Positions 15,892 through 24,280 of a stretch of DNA of 46,208 nucleotides are shown here, in pieces (position 1 is the stretch's first letter; each line of letters starts with the position of its first letter). The stretch covers positions 1 to 46,208 of the forward strand of contig JAEEPZ010000019.1 in assembly GCA_016285055.1 (NCBI GenBank). The letters run 5' to 3'. The stretch is from Prevotella sp. (GTDB lineage: Bacteria; Bacteroidota; Bacteroidia; Bacteroidales; Bacteroidaceae). The notes under the pieces are model-generated. The model saw only the letters and a program-made list of their open reading frames with translations. It was not told the DNA's origin and did not search any database. The translations under genes were made by a program, and so were the position numbers.

Positions 15892-18057
15892 ATGAGACAA
15901 GCAAGACTATTTTTGATGATGGCATTCATAGCGTTTGCCACGGAAGTCAGCGCCCAAGAAGACAACAGTGAGTCCTGGTCGTCCATGAAGGCCACGCCGC
16001 TGACCTTCGAGGCTATCGAGCCGGCAAGCATCTGTTTCGAAAACCATGCCGCAGGACCTGTGACCTATCGTGTGAACGACGGGGAGCCGCAGGAGATAGC
16101 CGCTGGCAAACAAGAATGGATAGACCTGGACAATCCCGGCGACAAGGTGTGCTTCTATGGCGACAACGCGAGTTATACGGGTACGATCGGAAATTCTTAT
16201 CGTTACAGTTCCATCTACGATGATGGATACGGTGAATACGAAGACGGGCATTACTATGTGTATGGCAACATCATGAGTCTGGTAAATTCTACCGACTTCG
16301 CAACGGCGACGACGCTGACGGGTTCCAATGCCTTTGCATACTTGTTTAACAACCGATCATGGGATAACACGGAAATGAAGAGTCATCCCACGAAGGACCT
16401 TGTGCTGCCCGCCACCACGCTGACGGCAGACTGCTACGAGGGGTTGTTCTACAAATGTAAAGGACTGACGCGGGCACCCGCACTGCCCGCCACCACGCTG
16501 GCAGCAAACTGCTACAAGGAGATGTTCAGGGAATGTACCAACCTGGAGGCCGTCACCCCACTGCCTGCCACCACGCTGGCTTCATCTTGCTATTCCGGGA
16601 TGTTCTATGGTTGTACGGGCGTTACCACTGCCCCTGCCTTGCCCGCCACCACGCTGACCATTAACTGTTATCAGAGAATGTTCAGCGGCTGTACCAGCCT
16701 GGATGCTGCCCCAGCACTGCCCTCCACAAACTTGGCGCAAGGCTGCTATCAACAGATGTTCCAAGGCTGCACCAACCTGAGCGCAGCCCCCACACTGCCA
16801 GCCACTACGCTGGCCTACTACTGCTATGATTACATGTTCAGCGGTTGTGCGTCGCTGAAGGAAGCCCCTGCACTGCCCGCCACCGTCTTGACGAGCAGTT
16901 GCTATTATGGGATGTTCGTCGCATGCACGTCGCTGACATCAGCCCCCACGCTGCCAGCTACGGAGATGGCCGGGAAATGTTATGAGGCGATGTTCAGCGA
17001 CTGCACGTCGCTGACAGCAGCCCCTGCCCTGCCCGCGCTGCAACTGGCCGATGAATGTTACAGTGGCATGTTCAGCGGTTGTACAGCACTGACGACGGCA
17101 CCCGACCTGCCCGCCCTGCAACTGGCCGACGGATGCTACAGCGGCATGTTCAGCGACTGTTCAGCACTGACGACGGCTCCCGACCTGCTCGCCTCGAAAC
17201 TGCGAGACAACTGCTATGAGGATATGTTCAAAGGCTGCACAAATCTGAATGCCGTCAAGTGCCTCGCCAGCAGCATATCTGCCGAGGACTGCACCTGTTC
17301 GTGGCTCGAGGACGTCAGCCCTACGGGCACATTCACCATGGCCGCCAGTGTCAGATGGAAGGAAGGCGAGGACGGTATACCCACGGGATGGACCGTCGTG
17401 GAGACGAACGAGCAGGTGCTGGCGCCAACACGCTTCTACAACAGAAAGGACAAGGTATACGACTACTGGACAACATTCTACCATCCGACGGCGAACTTCG
17501 AGGCCGATGCCAGCACCACCGTCTACACGGCTACCGTCAACGGCGACGTGCTGGACCTGACAGAAGTGGCCGATGGCATCATCATGGCTGGACAGGGCGT
17601 GCTCCTGAAGTCATCGAAAGCCAGCATGACACTGACGCTTACCAGTCAAACCGGCACCGCCAGCTATTACGACGGCAACCAACTGCTGGGTTCGGCTACC
17701 GATATTGAGCAGGAAAGTCATACTTCATACTATGTGTTTGATGATGGTTTTGATGAACCGACATTCGATGACTTTAGTTATGACGTGATTCCCGCACAGA
17801 CAGTCTATATCAAGTTGAGTGACGCCGAGGAGGTGTTCTGGATAGACGTCCTCCCACCAGACGGCACCCTCTCTGGCGATGCCAACGGCGACGGCAAGGT
17901 TGACATCGCCGACGTTGCCGAGATTGTCAATTATCTTAAGGACAGTCCCTCAGCTCTGTTCAACGCGGCTAATGCCGATGCCGATGATGACGGCGAAGTG
18001 ACGCCCGACGACGTCATAACCGTTGTCAACATGATTCTGGAAAACATTAATCACTAA
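15892..18057 (+). CDS. secreted Cys-rich repeat surface protein with dockerin-like C-terminus
   Basis: 721 residues with a signal peptide (about 1-21, TEVSAQ). Residues 172-457 are eleven consecutive 26-residue repeats of the form LPATxLxxxCYxxMFxxCTxLxxAP (DNA 16405-17262), related to BspA-like leucine-rich repeats. Each repeat keeps two Cys (repeat positions 10 and 18), 22 in all. A beta-rich region follows (about 480-650). The last 60 residues contain two Ca2+-loop segments (DANGDGKVDIADV and DADDDGEVTPDDV) as in type I dockerins. The role is probably surface adhesion or assembly. I start it at 15892 because the earlier ATG at 15862 lies inside the -7 box. It precedes the 50-aa peptide and lipoprotein genes. 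Confidence 0.87.
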   Translation: MRQARLFLMMAFIAFATEVSAQEDNSESWSSMKATPLTFEAIEPASICFENHAAGPVTYRVNDGEPQEIAAGKQEWIDLDNPGDKVCFYGDNASYTGTIGNSYRYSSIYDDGYGEYEDGHYYVYGNIMSLVNSTDFATATTLTGSNAFAYLFNNRSWDNTEMKSHPTKDLVLPATTLTADCYEGLFYKCKGLTRAPALPATTLAANCYKEMFRECTNLEAVTPLPATTLASSCYSGMFYGCTGVTTAPALPATTLTINCYQRMFSGCTSLDAAPALPSTNLAQGCYQQMFQGCTNLSAAPTLPATTLAYYCYDYMFSGCASLKEAPALPATVLTSSCYYGMFVACTSLTSAPTLPATEMAGKCYEAMFSDCTSLTAAPALPALQLADECYSGMFSGCTALTTAPDLPALQLADGCYSGMFSDCSALTTAPDLLASKLRDNCYEDMFKGCTNLNAVKCLASSISAEDCTCSWLEDVSPTGTFTMAASVRWKEGEDGIPTGWTVVETNEQVLAPTRFYNRKDKVYDYWTTFYHPTANFEADASTTVYTATVNGDVLDLTEVADGIIMAGQGVLLKSSKASMTLTLTSQTGTASYYDGNQLLGSATDIEQESHTSYYVFDDGFDEPTFDDFSYDVIPAQTVYIKLSDAEEVFWIDVLPPDGTLSGDANGDGKVDIADVAEIVNYLKDSPSALFNAANADADDDGEVTPDDVITVVNMILENINH

Positions 18058-18074
18058 TAACAACAAAAACAGCA

Positions 18075-18227
18075 ATGGAAACAGAAAAGAAGAAAGAGTA
18101 TGAGGCTCCGCTGATGGAGACCGTCCAAATCACTGACATGGAGCAGCTGCTGGCTGGCAGCGAAGGGCCCAACACAATTACCGATCTCGACGACTATGAA
18201 GGCGGCCTCGATCCGTTCCAGTTTTAA
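18075..18227 (+). CDS. 50-aa peptide of the YxAPxxExV...LLAGS type
   Basis: A 50-codon ORF, ATG at 18075, TAA at 18225-18227. It begins METEKKKEYEAPLMETVQIT, has DMEQLLAGSEG in the middle and ends in an acidic, Gly-containing tail (DLDDYEGGLDPFQF). It follows the surface-protein stop codon by 17 bp and precedes the lipoprotein by 39 bp, so it is probably in the same transcript. Its layout (a Lys-rich start, Y-x-x/A-P, alternating hydrophobics, LL-x-x-S, acidic tail) matches the 58-aa peptide at 1998-2174 despite little other identity. The function is unknown. A cleaved-leader precursor is one possibility (LLAGS resembles the end of a leader), but no maturation enzyme gene is nearby. Confidence 0.72.
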   Translation: METEKKKEYEAPLMETVQITDMEQLLAGSEGPNTITDLDDYEGGLDPFQF

Positions 18228-18266
18228 GCCGTCACAGTGTTACACCTTTTATAATATAAGAAGACA

Positions 18267-19628
18267 ATGAAGACAATGAAGTTTTTCTGCATGGCAGCAG
18301 TGGCCCTGATGATGGCCGCCTGCAGCCAGGACGACAGCACCGCCGACTTTCAGAACACACCGAAGAGCAAGGGCATCGCGTTCACCGCTACCGTCGGGCT
18401 CGATGCCGATGCCACTACCCGGGCACTATGGATAGACGATGATAACAACAGGCTAATTGCCAAATTTGTGAAGAACGAGACAATGGCTCTCGTTTACAAA
18501 ATCGGCAGCCAGTCGTACAACACAACGGCCAAAGTCACCGATGTCGACGAAGAGACGGGAGCTGCTACCATCGCCGCCACCCTCGAGGACGGCGTCGTCA
18601 ACGGAACCGAGCTGACCATCATCTACCCCTCTACGGCAGCCGACGGCGCCACGGGCAACATCAAGAGCGGTCTGCTCGCCGAGCAAACCGGCCTGGGAGT
18701 CAATCCCGCTGCCAATGTGTTCCTCGACGTGCGCAAGGGTACCGGCATCGTGTCGATTATCGGCGACCAGGCCGTGATGGGCAGCGCCACGAAGCTCAAG
18801 GCCCAGTATGCCTTCTGCAAGTACACCCTCGGTCTGCCCGCCGGCACGCTGCAGCCCCTCTACATCAAGGACGATGCCACGGGCGAGATCATTACCACCG
18901 TCACGCCTAATAACCCATCGGAAAATGTCTGGGTGGCCATGGAGCCCGCCATCTCGAAGGCGTACAAGTTCGAGCTTACCGGCGCTTACAACAAGATTCT
19001 CAAGGTAGGCACCGCAACCCTTCAGGCCGGCAAGTACTATCGTACCGAGCTGCCCGCCCGCTATCCCCTGGAAATGTCAGAGCTCGAGAAGGGTATCGAC
19101 GAGGGCTGCATCATTGCCGGAAACGGTAAGATCTATATGAACAAGTTAGGCGTCTCACAGGCATCAGAGACGGCCGAGGCCATGGTAGCGCTTATCGGCC
19201 AGACCGAAAACAACACCTACGGCCTGGGCTTCGCGCTCGAGAACATCACCGACAATGTCTACTCTGGCTATTACTGGAGCAAGACGGCCGAAGTCGTCGA
19301 AGCCTGGGCAGCCAAGCATCCCGTTGAGGGCGGCACCTGGCGCCTGCCTTCCCAGACCGACTGGCAGATGATGTTCTCCGGCTGTCAGATAAATGGCGAC
19401 TACGTGGCCATTGCTTCCTCAGAGTGTACCATCAACGGCTTCAAGCAGAAAATCGCCGCCGTCGGCATCAACATTCAAAACATGCCCACCGACAGCTACT
19501 ACCGCACGTCAAAGAGCGCAGGCTGGTACGTCAGCTTCAGCGGTCTCTTCAATGACGATAATGCCAAGGCTAAGTTCTTCGGCGATGCCGACATACGCGC
19601 ATACGTCCGCGCCTGCCTGGCATTCTGA
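18267..19628 (+). CDS. fimbrillin-like surface lipoprotein
   Basis: A 453-residue lipoprotein: the signal peptide ends in the lipobox MMAAC (Cys19, or Cys18 if the second Met, three codons on, is the start). The N-terminal half (GIAFTATVGLDADATTRALW, then ELTIIYPS) resembles fimbrillin-family (Mfa-like) proteins of Bacteroidales. The C-terminal part (about 290-453; WRLPSQTDWQMMFSG, YYRTSKSAGWYVSFSG) resembles the FISUMP-type sugar-binding region seen in such lipoproteins. It probably sits at the outer-membrane surface as a pilin-like or glycan-binding component. It lies in the same direction and close behind the Cys-repeat protein and the 50-aa peptide. Confidence 0.8.
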   Translation: MKTMKFFCMAAVALMMAACSQDDSTADFQNTPKSKGIAFTATVGLDADATTRALWIDDDNNRLIAKFVKNETMALVYKIGSQSYNTTAKVTDVDEETGAATIAATLEDGVVNGTELTIIYPSTAADGATGNIKSGLLAEQTGLGVNPAANVFLDVRKGTGIVSIIGDQAVMGSATKLKAQYAFCKYTLGLPAGTLQPLYIKDDATGEIITTVTPNNPSENVWVAMEPAISKAYKFELTGAYNKILKVGTATLQAGKYYRTELPARYPLEMSELEKGIDEGCIIAGNGKIYMNKLGVSQASETAEAMVALIGQTENNTYGLGFALENITDNVYSGYYWSKTAEVVEAWAAKHPVEGGTWRLPSQTDWQMMFSGCQINGDYVAIASSECTINGFKQKIAAVGINIQNMPTDSYYRTSKSAGWYVSFSGLFNDDNAKAKFFGDADIRAYVRACLAF

Positions 19629-19648
19629 CAACTCCGGAACAACACGCG

Positions 19649-19710
19649 TTTCAGGTTCAGATAACTCGACGGGAGCAGGCAGCAGTGCCCGCTCCCGCTC
19701 CGTCTGAAAC
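19649..19710 (+). terminator. two-level hairpin after the lipoprotein gene
   Basis: GTTTCAG and CTGAAAC flank an inner stem CGGGAGC (19670-19676) with GCTCCCG (19691-19697). There is no T tract immediately after it, so it is a possible terminator or mRNA-stabilising hairpin. Confidence 0.4.
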
Positions 19711-19758
19711 ATGAAAAGAGGCCCGCCGAAACTTTTTTCGAAAATAATTGCGGAAAAA

Positions 19759-19790
19759 TTTGCAGGAACGAAAAAAAAGCAGTACCTTTG
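19759..19790 (+). promoter_or_regulatory. promoter of tRNA-Phe
   Basis: TTTG (19759-19762), a 20-bp spacer and TACCTTTG (19783-19790), followed by CAC, fully match the Bacteroidetes consensus 34 bp upstream of the tRNA. Confidence 0.8.
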
Positions 19791-19824
19791 CACCCGCAAA
19801 CGAAAGGAACGTTAGTGACACAAT

Positions 19825-19897
19825 GGTGCCTTAGCTCAGTTGGTAGAGCATCGGACTGAAAATCCGTGTGTCCCCGGTTCGATTCCTGGAGGTACCA
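19825..19897 (+). tRNA. tRNA-Phe (GAA)
   Basis: A complete 73-nt cloverleaf. The acceptor GGTGCCT pairs with AGGTACC (one G-U pair) and the discriminator base is A. The D arm has AGCTCAGTTGGTAGAGC, the anticodon stem is CGGA/TCCG with loop CTGAAAA giving anticodon GAA, and the T arm has GGTTCGATTCC. CCA is not encoded. No integrase or duplicated 3' end is seen next to it. Confidence 0.96.
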
Positions 19898-19915
19898 CTC
19901 CTCCTTTCATTATGA

Positions 19916-19954
19916 ATCCCGCGAAAGTCGAAAGACCGTAGCGGGATTTTTTTG
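19916..19954 (+). terminator. intrinsic terminator of tRNA-Phe
   Basis: ATCCCGC (from 19916) pairs with GCGGGAT (19941-19947), and a T7 tract follows. It lies 18 bp after the tRNA and just before the convergent YqaA-type gene. Confidence 0.85.
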
Positions 19955-19972
19955 ATTTAGCCATCTAATCGT

Positions 19973-20425
19973 CTACATGAAGGGCTGGAAGACGTAGATG
20001 AGTACGAGGTAGCGGAAGATTTTACCTAGCGTAATGGCGATGAAGGTGATGACGGGATTGGCACGCATCAGGCCCAGGAGAATGGTGATGGCAGAACCCA
20101 ACAGGGGGATGAAGGCGAAGAACCCCATCCATGCACCATGTCCGCGCATGAAGCGGCGGGCACGCTCCATGCTTTCGGGCGACACATGGAGGTATTTCTC
20201 AAACCATTCCGTCTTGCCCAGCCTGCCGATGCAGTAGTTCACCACCGAGCCAAGCACGTTGCCCACGGTGCCGTAGACCATCAGCAGCCAAGGGTCGAGA
20301 CCTGCCGCCATAAGTCCCACCATGACTGCCTCGCTGCTGAAAGGGAAGAAGCTGCCCGCCAGAAAGGCGGCCAGCAGCATACCCCAGTAGCCGTAGCTCG
20401 TGAGCAGGGAGATGAAGGCGTCCAT
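19973..20425 (-). CDS. YqaA/DedA-like inner-membrane protein
   Basis: A 150-residue polytopic protein of the YqaA (DedA-related, SNARE-associated/VTT) family. The N-terminal GSFFPFSSEAVM segment with acidic residue, the VGNVLGSVVNYCIGRLG re-entrant-like helix and the late GKIFRYLVLIY helix are family features. DedA-type proteins affect membrane lipid homeostasis and proton-motive force; the exact role of short YqaA members is unclear. It is last in a run of three minus-strand genes (purD, membrane protein, this gene) with gaps of 11 and 13 bp, so it is probably expressed from the purD promoter. Confidence 0.85.
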   Translation of the reverse strand: MDAFISLLTSYGYWGMLLAAFLAGSFFPFSSEAVMVGLMAAGLDPWLLMVYGTVGNVLGSVVNYCIGRLGKTEWFEKYLHVSPESMERARRFMRGHGAWMGFFAFIPLLGSAITILLGLMRANPVITFIAITLGKIFRYLVLIYVFQPFM

Positions 20426-20438
20426 GGAGGGAGAGAAG

Positions 20439-21386
20439 TTAGAAGAAGTTGAAGATGGTGAGGGCGACGGCCAGTGTGAGGGCGGCGAAGAACAGGATAT
20501 TGCTCAGCCGCGAACTGGTGAATGTCACTACGTGGGCGATGAGGGGGCTGGCACAGACGAAGCAGAGGGGCATGAACACGTTGAAATGTTGCGGCTGGAT
20601 GAGGATGAAGGCTGCGGTGAACAAGGTCATCGTAGTGAAGAAGCCGTAGAGCAGGCGGATGCGAATCTTGTCCTCGAAGCTGAACTGCCAGAAATGGACG
20701 ATGCCCGTGACTGCCAGAACGAGCGTGAAGAGCAGCACAAGCAAGGATGGGGTGGTGAGGAGAGAGAGATGAATGTGGAGGGAAGAGAGCTGGGGGGTGA
20801 ACTGTGAGAAATGAGAGCCGAGGGGCGACAAATCAGGTATCCACCCTTCGGGGCGGCCGAAAGGCATGGTCAGCCAGAGAAGGAAGAACCAGTAGGGCGT
20901 AGCCAAGCCAAGCAGCGAGCTGAACCATGTGCGCCAGCTCAAGGCCTGCAGCTGGGTGCGCATCAGTATCCAGAGCAGGGGCACATACCATAGCACATGG
21001 ATGTAGGCAATGCTTGCGAGGCCTACGGCAACGAAGGAATAATAGGTCTGGCCGGTGGCTTGCGGGTTCTGGTAGGTTTGGAACAGCAGCAGGAAGGAGG
21101 CAATGAAGCATAGCTGCACAATGCCTCCTGTGAGATGGGGCAGCAGGAAATTGGCCGTACAGGCGAGGAGAATGAATGTGGAGGACACCATGCGGCTCCT
21201 GATGCGAAGCAGCGCATTCTGGTTGCTCAGTTCCAAAAGCAGGTAGACAGATGCCACAAAACATGCCAGCTGCGGCCACAGCTGGTACTTCCACAAGCCA
21301 ATCAGTAGCCATGTGCAAAGGCCAAACAGTGCCGCCACGGGCAGTGTCATGCCTCCTTCTGCAATCCTGTTCTGTAGTTGCTTCAA
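20439..21386 (-). CDS. polytopic membrane protein of unknown function
   Basis: A 315-residue very hydrophobic protein with about eight to ten membrane helices and no signal peptide. I recognise no catalytic or transport motif. The central region has aromatic-rich helices (VLWYVPLLWILM, YWFFLLWLTMPFG) and an extracytoplasmic loop around residues 170-200. It lies between purD (11 bp upstream) and the YqaA-type gene (13 bp downstream), all on the minus strand. This arrangement suggests co-transcription but says little about function. It resembles uncharacterised integral membrane proteins of Bacteroidales. Confidence 0.75.
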   Translation of the reverse strand: MKQLQNRIAEGGMTLPVAALFGLCTWLLIGLWKYQLWPQLACFVASVYLLLELSNQNALLRIRSRMVSSTFILLACTANFLLPHLTGGIVQLCFIASFLLLFQTYQNPQATGQTYYSFVAVGLASIAYIHVLWYVPLLWILMRTQLQALSWRTWFSSLLGLATPYWFFLLWLTMPFGRPEGWIPDLSPLGSHFSQFTPQLSSLHIHLSLLTTPSLLVLLFTLVLAVTGIVHFWQFSFEDKIRIRLLYGFFTTMTLFTAAFILIQPQHFNVFMPLCFVCASPLIAHVVTFTSSRLSNILFFAALTLAVALTIFNFF

Positions 21387-21397
21387 GCCCTAACTCC

Positions 21398-22705
21398 TCA
21401 AAAGTCCCTGCCTATGTCGCGGCGGAAGTATTTGCCCTCAAACTGAATCTTGCCAGCCTCGGTGAACGACTTCTGCAGCGCTTCCTCCTTGTCCTTGCCA
21501 TAGCTGCTCACGGCAATCACTCGTCCTCCGGCGGTGACCACCTTGCCTTCATTCAATGTCGTGCCGGCATGAAAGACAACGGTGCGTACCTGCTGTCCGG
21601 CTGAGCCTTCCACCTGGTCGATACCCGTGATGGGGAATCCTTTCTTGTATGCCTGCGGATAGCCGCCCGAGACGAGCATCACGCAGACGGCGGCCCGCTC
21701 GTCGAACACTATGTTCCGCTCGTCGAGATTGCCCTCGGCCACTCCTTCCAGCAGGTCTACGAGGTCGCTCTTCAGGCGTAGCATCACGCTCTCCGTCTCA
21801 GGGTCGCCCATGCGGCAGTTGTACTCGATGACGTAAGGCTCTGGCTCGCCACTTGGCGTGTTGGTGCGGTTGATGAGTCCGAAGAATATAAAACCCTTGT
21901 AGTCGATGCCCTCCTCCTTGAGCCCGAGGACGGTGGGGCGTATGATGCGGTCTTCCACCTTCTGCATCCACTCTTTCGTGGCGAAGGGCACAGGGCTGAC
22001 GCTGCCCATTCCGCCGGTGTTCAGGCCGGTGTCGCCTTCGCCTATACGCTTGTAGTCTTTGGCTTCAGGCAGAATCTTGTAGTGCTCGCCGTCGGTGAGC
22101 ACGAAGACCGAGCACTCGATGCCGCTCATGAACTCCTCGATGACCACACGGCTGCTGGCATTACCGAACATGCCCCCCAGCATCTCCTGCAGCTCGCGCT
22201 TCGCCTCGTCCAGCGTGGGCAGGATGAGCACGCCCTTGCCTGCGCAGAGGCCGTCGGCTTTCAGCACGTAGGGCGGCTGCAGCGTCTCCAGGAATGCTAA
22301 GCCTTCCTGCAGGTGCTCGCCGTCGAAGGTCTGGTATCGGGCGGTGGGGATGCTGTGGCGCTGCATGAAGCCCTTGGCAAAATCCTTCGAGCCTTCCAGC
22401 ATGGCACCGGCTTTCGACGGGCCGATGACGGGGATGGCCTTCGTGCGCGGGTCGGCTTTCAGGTCGTCGTAGATGCCCTTCACCAGCGGGTCTTCCGGCC
22501 CTACCACCACCATGCCGATGCCGTTCTCCACACAGAACTGCTTGACGGCCTCAAAGTCATCGGCTTTCATGGCCACGTTTTCACCCACGTTGCCGGTGCC
22601 GGCATTGCCTGGAGCAACGTACAGTTTCTCACACTTATCGCTCTGCGCGATTTTCCATGCCAGGGCGTGCTCGCGGCCGCCACTGCCTAAAAGTAGTATT
22701 CTCAT
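21398..22705 (-). CDS. purD: phosphoribosylamine-glycine ligase
   Basis: A 435-residue GARS enzyme, which joins glycine to phosphoribosylamine with ATP in purine synthesis. The start [20 protein letters not shown] is the family N-terminus, followed by [28 protein letters not shown] and the ATP-grasp region ([24 protein letters not shown]). I choose the ATG at 22705: the same frame stays open to 22957 but runs through non-homologous sequence derived from the neighbouring HTH remnant. A minus-strand TAACTTTG box at 22729-22736 fits this start. Confidence 0.96.
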   Translation of the reverse strand: MRILLLGSGGREHALAWKIAQSDKCEKLYVAPGNAGTGNVGENVAMKADDFEAVKQFCVENGIGMVVVGPEDPLVKGIYDDLKADPRTKAIPVIGPSKAGAMLEGSKDFAKGFMQRHSIPTARYQTFDGEHLQEGLAFLETLQPPYVLKADGLCAGKGVLILPTLDEAKRELQEMLGGMFGNASSRVVIEEFMSGIECSVFVLTDGEHYKILPEAKDYKRIGEGDTGLNTGGMGSVSPVPFATKEWMQKVEDRIIRPTVLGLKEEGIDYKGFIFFGLINRTNTPSGEPEPYVIEYNCRMGDPETESVMLRLKSDLVDLLEGVAEGNLDERNIVFDERAAVCVMLVSGGYPQAYKKGFPITGIDQVEGSAGQQVRTVVFHAGTTLNEGKVVTAGGRVIAVSSYGKDKEEALQKSFTEAGKIQFEGKYFRRDIGRDF

Positions 22706-22891
22706 AGTCCGTTCACAGAATTTGGCTGCAAAGTTACGAAAAAAGCTTGTAAAAAGAAAGTGATTTTGGAAGATTAACGCAATTCGGCCTGAAATAAAGG
22801 CAAGACGGGGAAGAATGAGGAAGTACAATTGGGGGCTGAAAGCAAATTGGGGAGGATTGATGAAGGAGTTAGGTTGCCAAATCGTAACCCA

Positions 22892-23058
22892 CACATCTAG
22901 GTTATCAATCCAATCGTCTAACCCTTTGTCATTGCCTCTACTGGCCATCTCCTTCATCTTTGTGACGAAACTGTTGAAGCTCGTCAGTAGTTCTTCGACG
23001 AGCGAAGCTGCAAGCCGATTACCTCGTAGGTACTGCGCTCAATTGATATTACTTCCAT
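22892..23058 (-). pseudogene. remnant of a HTH-type DNA-binding protein gene
   Basis: The first codons read [14 protein letters not shown], the usual start of a small Bacteroidetes family of helix-turn-helix proteins. The frame is broken within about 25 codons: it resumes in another frame as [20 protein letters not shown] and then [11 protein letters not shown], which matches the segment normally just before the DNA-binding helices. After that (below 22892) the match is lost, so the HTH itself is missing. A TACCTTTG box (23087-23094, minus) remains 29 bp upstream. The second fragment accounts for the false N-terminal extension of the purD frame. Confidence 0.7.
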
Positions 23059-23094
23059 GTCTTGTTTAGTTTTTGTAATTTGCGGACAAAGGTA

Positions 23095-23292
23095 CATCAT
23101 GATTTCCAGGTAAGATTACTTTGAAAATTCCTTGTTGTGAAATAACAATTCAGGGAAACAAGACCCTAATGTCTGCCGAGCTTGCTCATCAGAAAGCAGA
23201 CAAGCATCTTTGTGTGGCACTCCACAGAAAAGTGCGTATTAGGCTACACCCTTCTAAAGAACCTGTTTGCGGTATTGCAAGCAACAAGGTGA
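23095..23292. other. spacer without recognisable gene
   Basis: About 200 bp between the HTH remnant's promoter and the GNAT toxin gene. A plus-strand ORF crosses it, but it has no recognisable product and runs antisense into the GNAT gene. I see no repeat or RNA structure. Confidence 0.4.
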
Positions 23293-23883
23293 TTATTTCC
23301 TTATCACTTCAATCAAGTCGAAATACATGTATCGTGTTTTTAATGGCTGTTTCATTCTCGAACTGACCGCCTCCTGTTCCTCGTCCTTGAACAGATAGGC
23401 GAATCCGTTCTTTTCGTAGTAGTTCAGTGTGCGAGAATTATTAAGGGCATCCACTGCCAAGTAACGAACTGCAGCCTTGTTGTCTGGCTCCACAAACCAA
23501 AACTTCAGAATCTGCATCAGTTCTGTGCCAATACCATTATTTGCGAACTGGATGTCAACACCAAGTCTGCCAATCAGCACGGCAGGGTATCTGCGCATCC
23601 GTTTTTCCTTAGGGATCTCCTTCAGGAATCTTTTCCTCTGTGAGTTAGGCAATAGGTCAACACGGATTGTATCGTTCGACAAGGAAAAGGCACAGACAAT
23701 GGTCTGCGGGTCATCTTTCAGCACAAAGCAATAGGTTTTGCCATACATCTGGTCGGCCCATAATGGTGAGTCTTTCAGAAAGTATTCGTCGAGATCATCA
23801 TATCCACAAGAAAACGGCTTACACGTTGCAATTAGTTCACGTGTAAGCAGTCTGAATGTACATTTGTCGGCAAGGAATCCCAT
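23293..23883 (-). CDS. GNAT-fold toxin (TacT/AtaT-like acetyltransferase)
   Basis: A 196-residue GNAT acetyltransferase. FSCGYDDLDEYF near the start and YPAVLIGRLGVDIQFANNGIGTELM in the middle (GRLGVD, then the acetyl-CoA loop xxNxGIGxxL) are typical of GNAT toxins that acetylate charged tRNAs; so is the late LNYYEKNGFAYL. Canonical loops read Q/RxxGxG/A; here the first basic residue is replaced (FANNGIG), a possible loss of activity. The 52-aa antitoxin gene ends 3 bp upstream. Base composition is AT-richer than the flanking core genes, fitting an acquired module. Confidence 0.82.
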   Translation of the reverse strand: MGFLADKCTFRLLTRELIATCKPFSCGYDDLDEYFLKDSPLWADQMYGKTYCFVLKDDPQTIVCAFSLSNDTIRVDLLPNSQRKRFLKEIPKEKRMRRYPAVLIGRLGVDIQFANNGIGTELMQILKFWFVEPDNKAAVRYLAVDALNNSRTLNYYEKNGFAYLFKDEEQEAVSSRMKQPLKTRYMYFDLIEVIRK

Positions 23884-23886
23884 TAT

Positions 23887-24045
23887 TTAATAGATCTGTG
23901 CTGTTGACATAATCTTATCGAAGTCCTCGCGCGACATTTCCAATTCCACAGTGTGCGCATTGCGTTCTGCTGCCTCAGCAGCCTCCACAAAGCGAACTGC
24001 ATCGTCACCTGTTACTACAGGTATTGGTCTGATTGGTGTTGCCAT
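23887..24045 (-). CDS. antitoxin of the GNAT toxin (52 aa)
   Basis: A 52-codon ORF (ATG 24045, TAA 23887-23889) directly upstream of the GNAT gene with 3 bp between them. The peptide starts MATPIRPIPVVTGDDAVRFV, continues with an Ala/Glu-rich helix (EAAEAAERN) and ends SREDFDKIMSTAQIY. The MATPIRPxPVxxGxDAxxF opening is a pattern I associate with small antitoxins next to GNAT toxins. It lacks the usual N-terminal RHH domain, so it may rely on another means of autoregulation. The promoter boxes lie at 24077-24108. Confidence 0.78.
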   Translation of the reverse strand: MATPIRPIPVVTGDDAVRFVEAAEAAERNAHTVELEMSREDFDKIMSTAQIY

Positions 24046-24076
24046 ACTCTTAACTCCTTTTCTATTAAATCCGCTG

Positions 24077-24108
24077 CAAAATTACGTTTTTTCTTTCAAA
24101 CTTCCAAA
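24077..24108 (-). promoter_or_regulatory. promoter of the GNAT toxin-antitoxin pair
   Basis: On the minus strand TTTG (24105-24108), a 20-bp spacer and TAATTTTG (24077-24084), 31 bp upstream of the antitoxin ATG. Confidence 0.7.
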
Positions 24109-24168
24109 TAATACACGAAAAATGTATATTTTTCCGCTCCTTTGCCATTATAATTGAAAAATAATCGC

Positions 24169-24176
24169 TATCTTTG
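24169..24176 (+). promoter_or_regulatory. -7 box upstream of the RNA/membrane cassette
   Basis: TATCTTTG followed by CAC. Transcription from here would cover the candidate structured RNA at 24281-24395 and continue to the RDD gene at 24431. A TTTG lies at 24141-24144, 24 bp away, so the -33 match is weak. Confidence 0.5.
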
Positions 24177-24280
24177 CACATGTGTTTTGTAAAGGACACA
24201 ATCTTATTGCTCAACTTTCTCTCTCGAATCACCACCTCGGAAAAGAAAAACGAGCAAAAATCCAAATACGCAGAGGTCGC

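Noticed and set aside
16405..17262. Regular repeats that might suggest a CRISPR array
   Set aside because: The 78-bp units are in frame, have no unique spacers and encode protein repeats. No cas gene is present in the window.
19825..19897. tRNA-Phe as an integration site of an island
   Set aside because: No integrase gene, no duplicated 3' tRNA end and ordinary core genes on its right side.
22706..22957. N-terminal extension of purD by 84 codons
   Set aside because: PurD normally begins [10 protein letters not shown]; the extension includes the tail of an HTH-gene remnant, and a -7 box lies inside it at 22729-22736.
23121..23366. 81-codon plus-strand ORF before the GNAT gene
   Set aside because: Runs antisense into the toxin gene and has no recognisable product or promoter.
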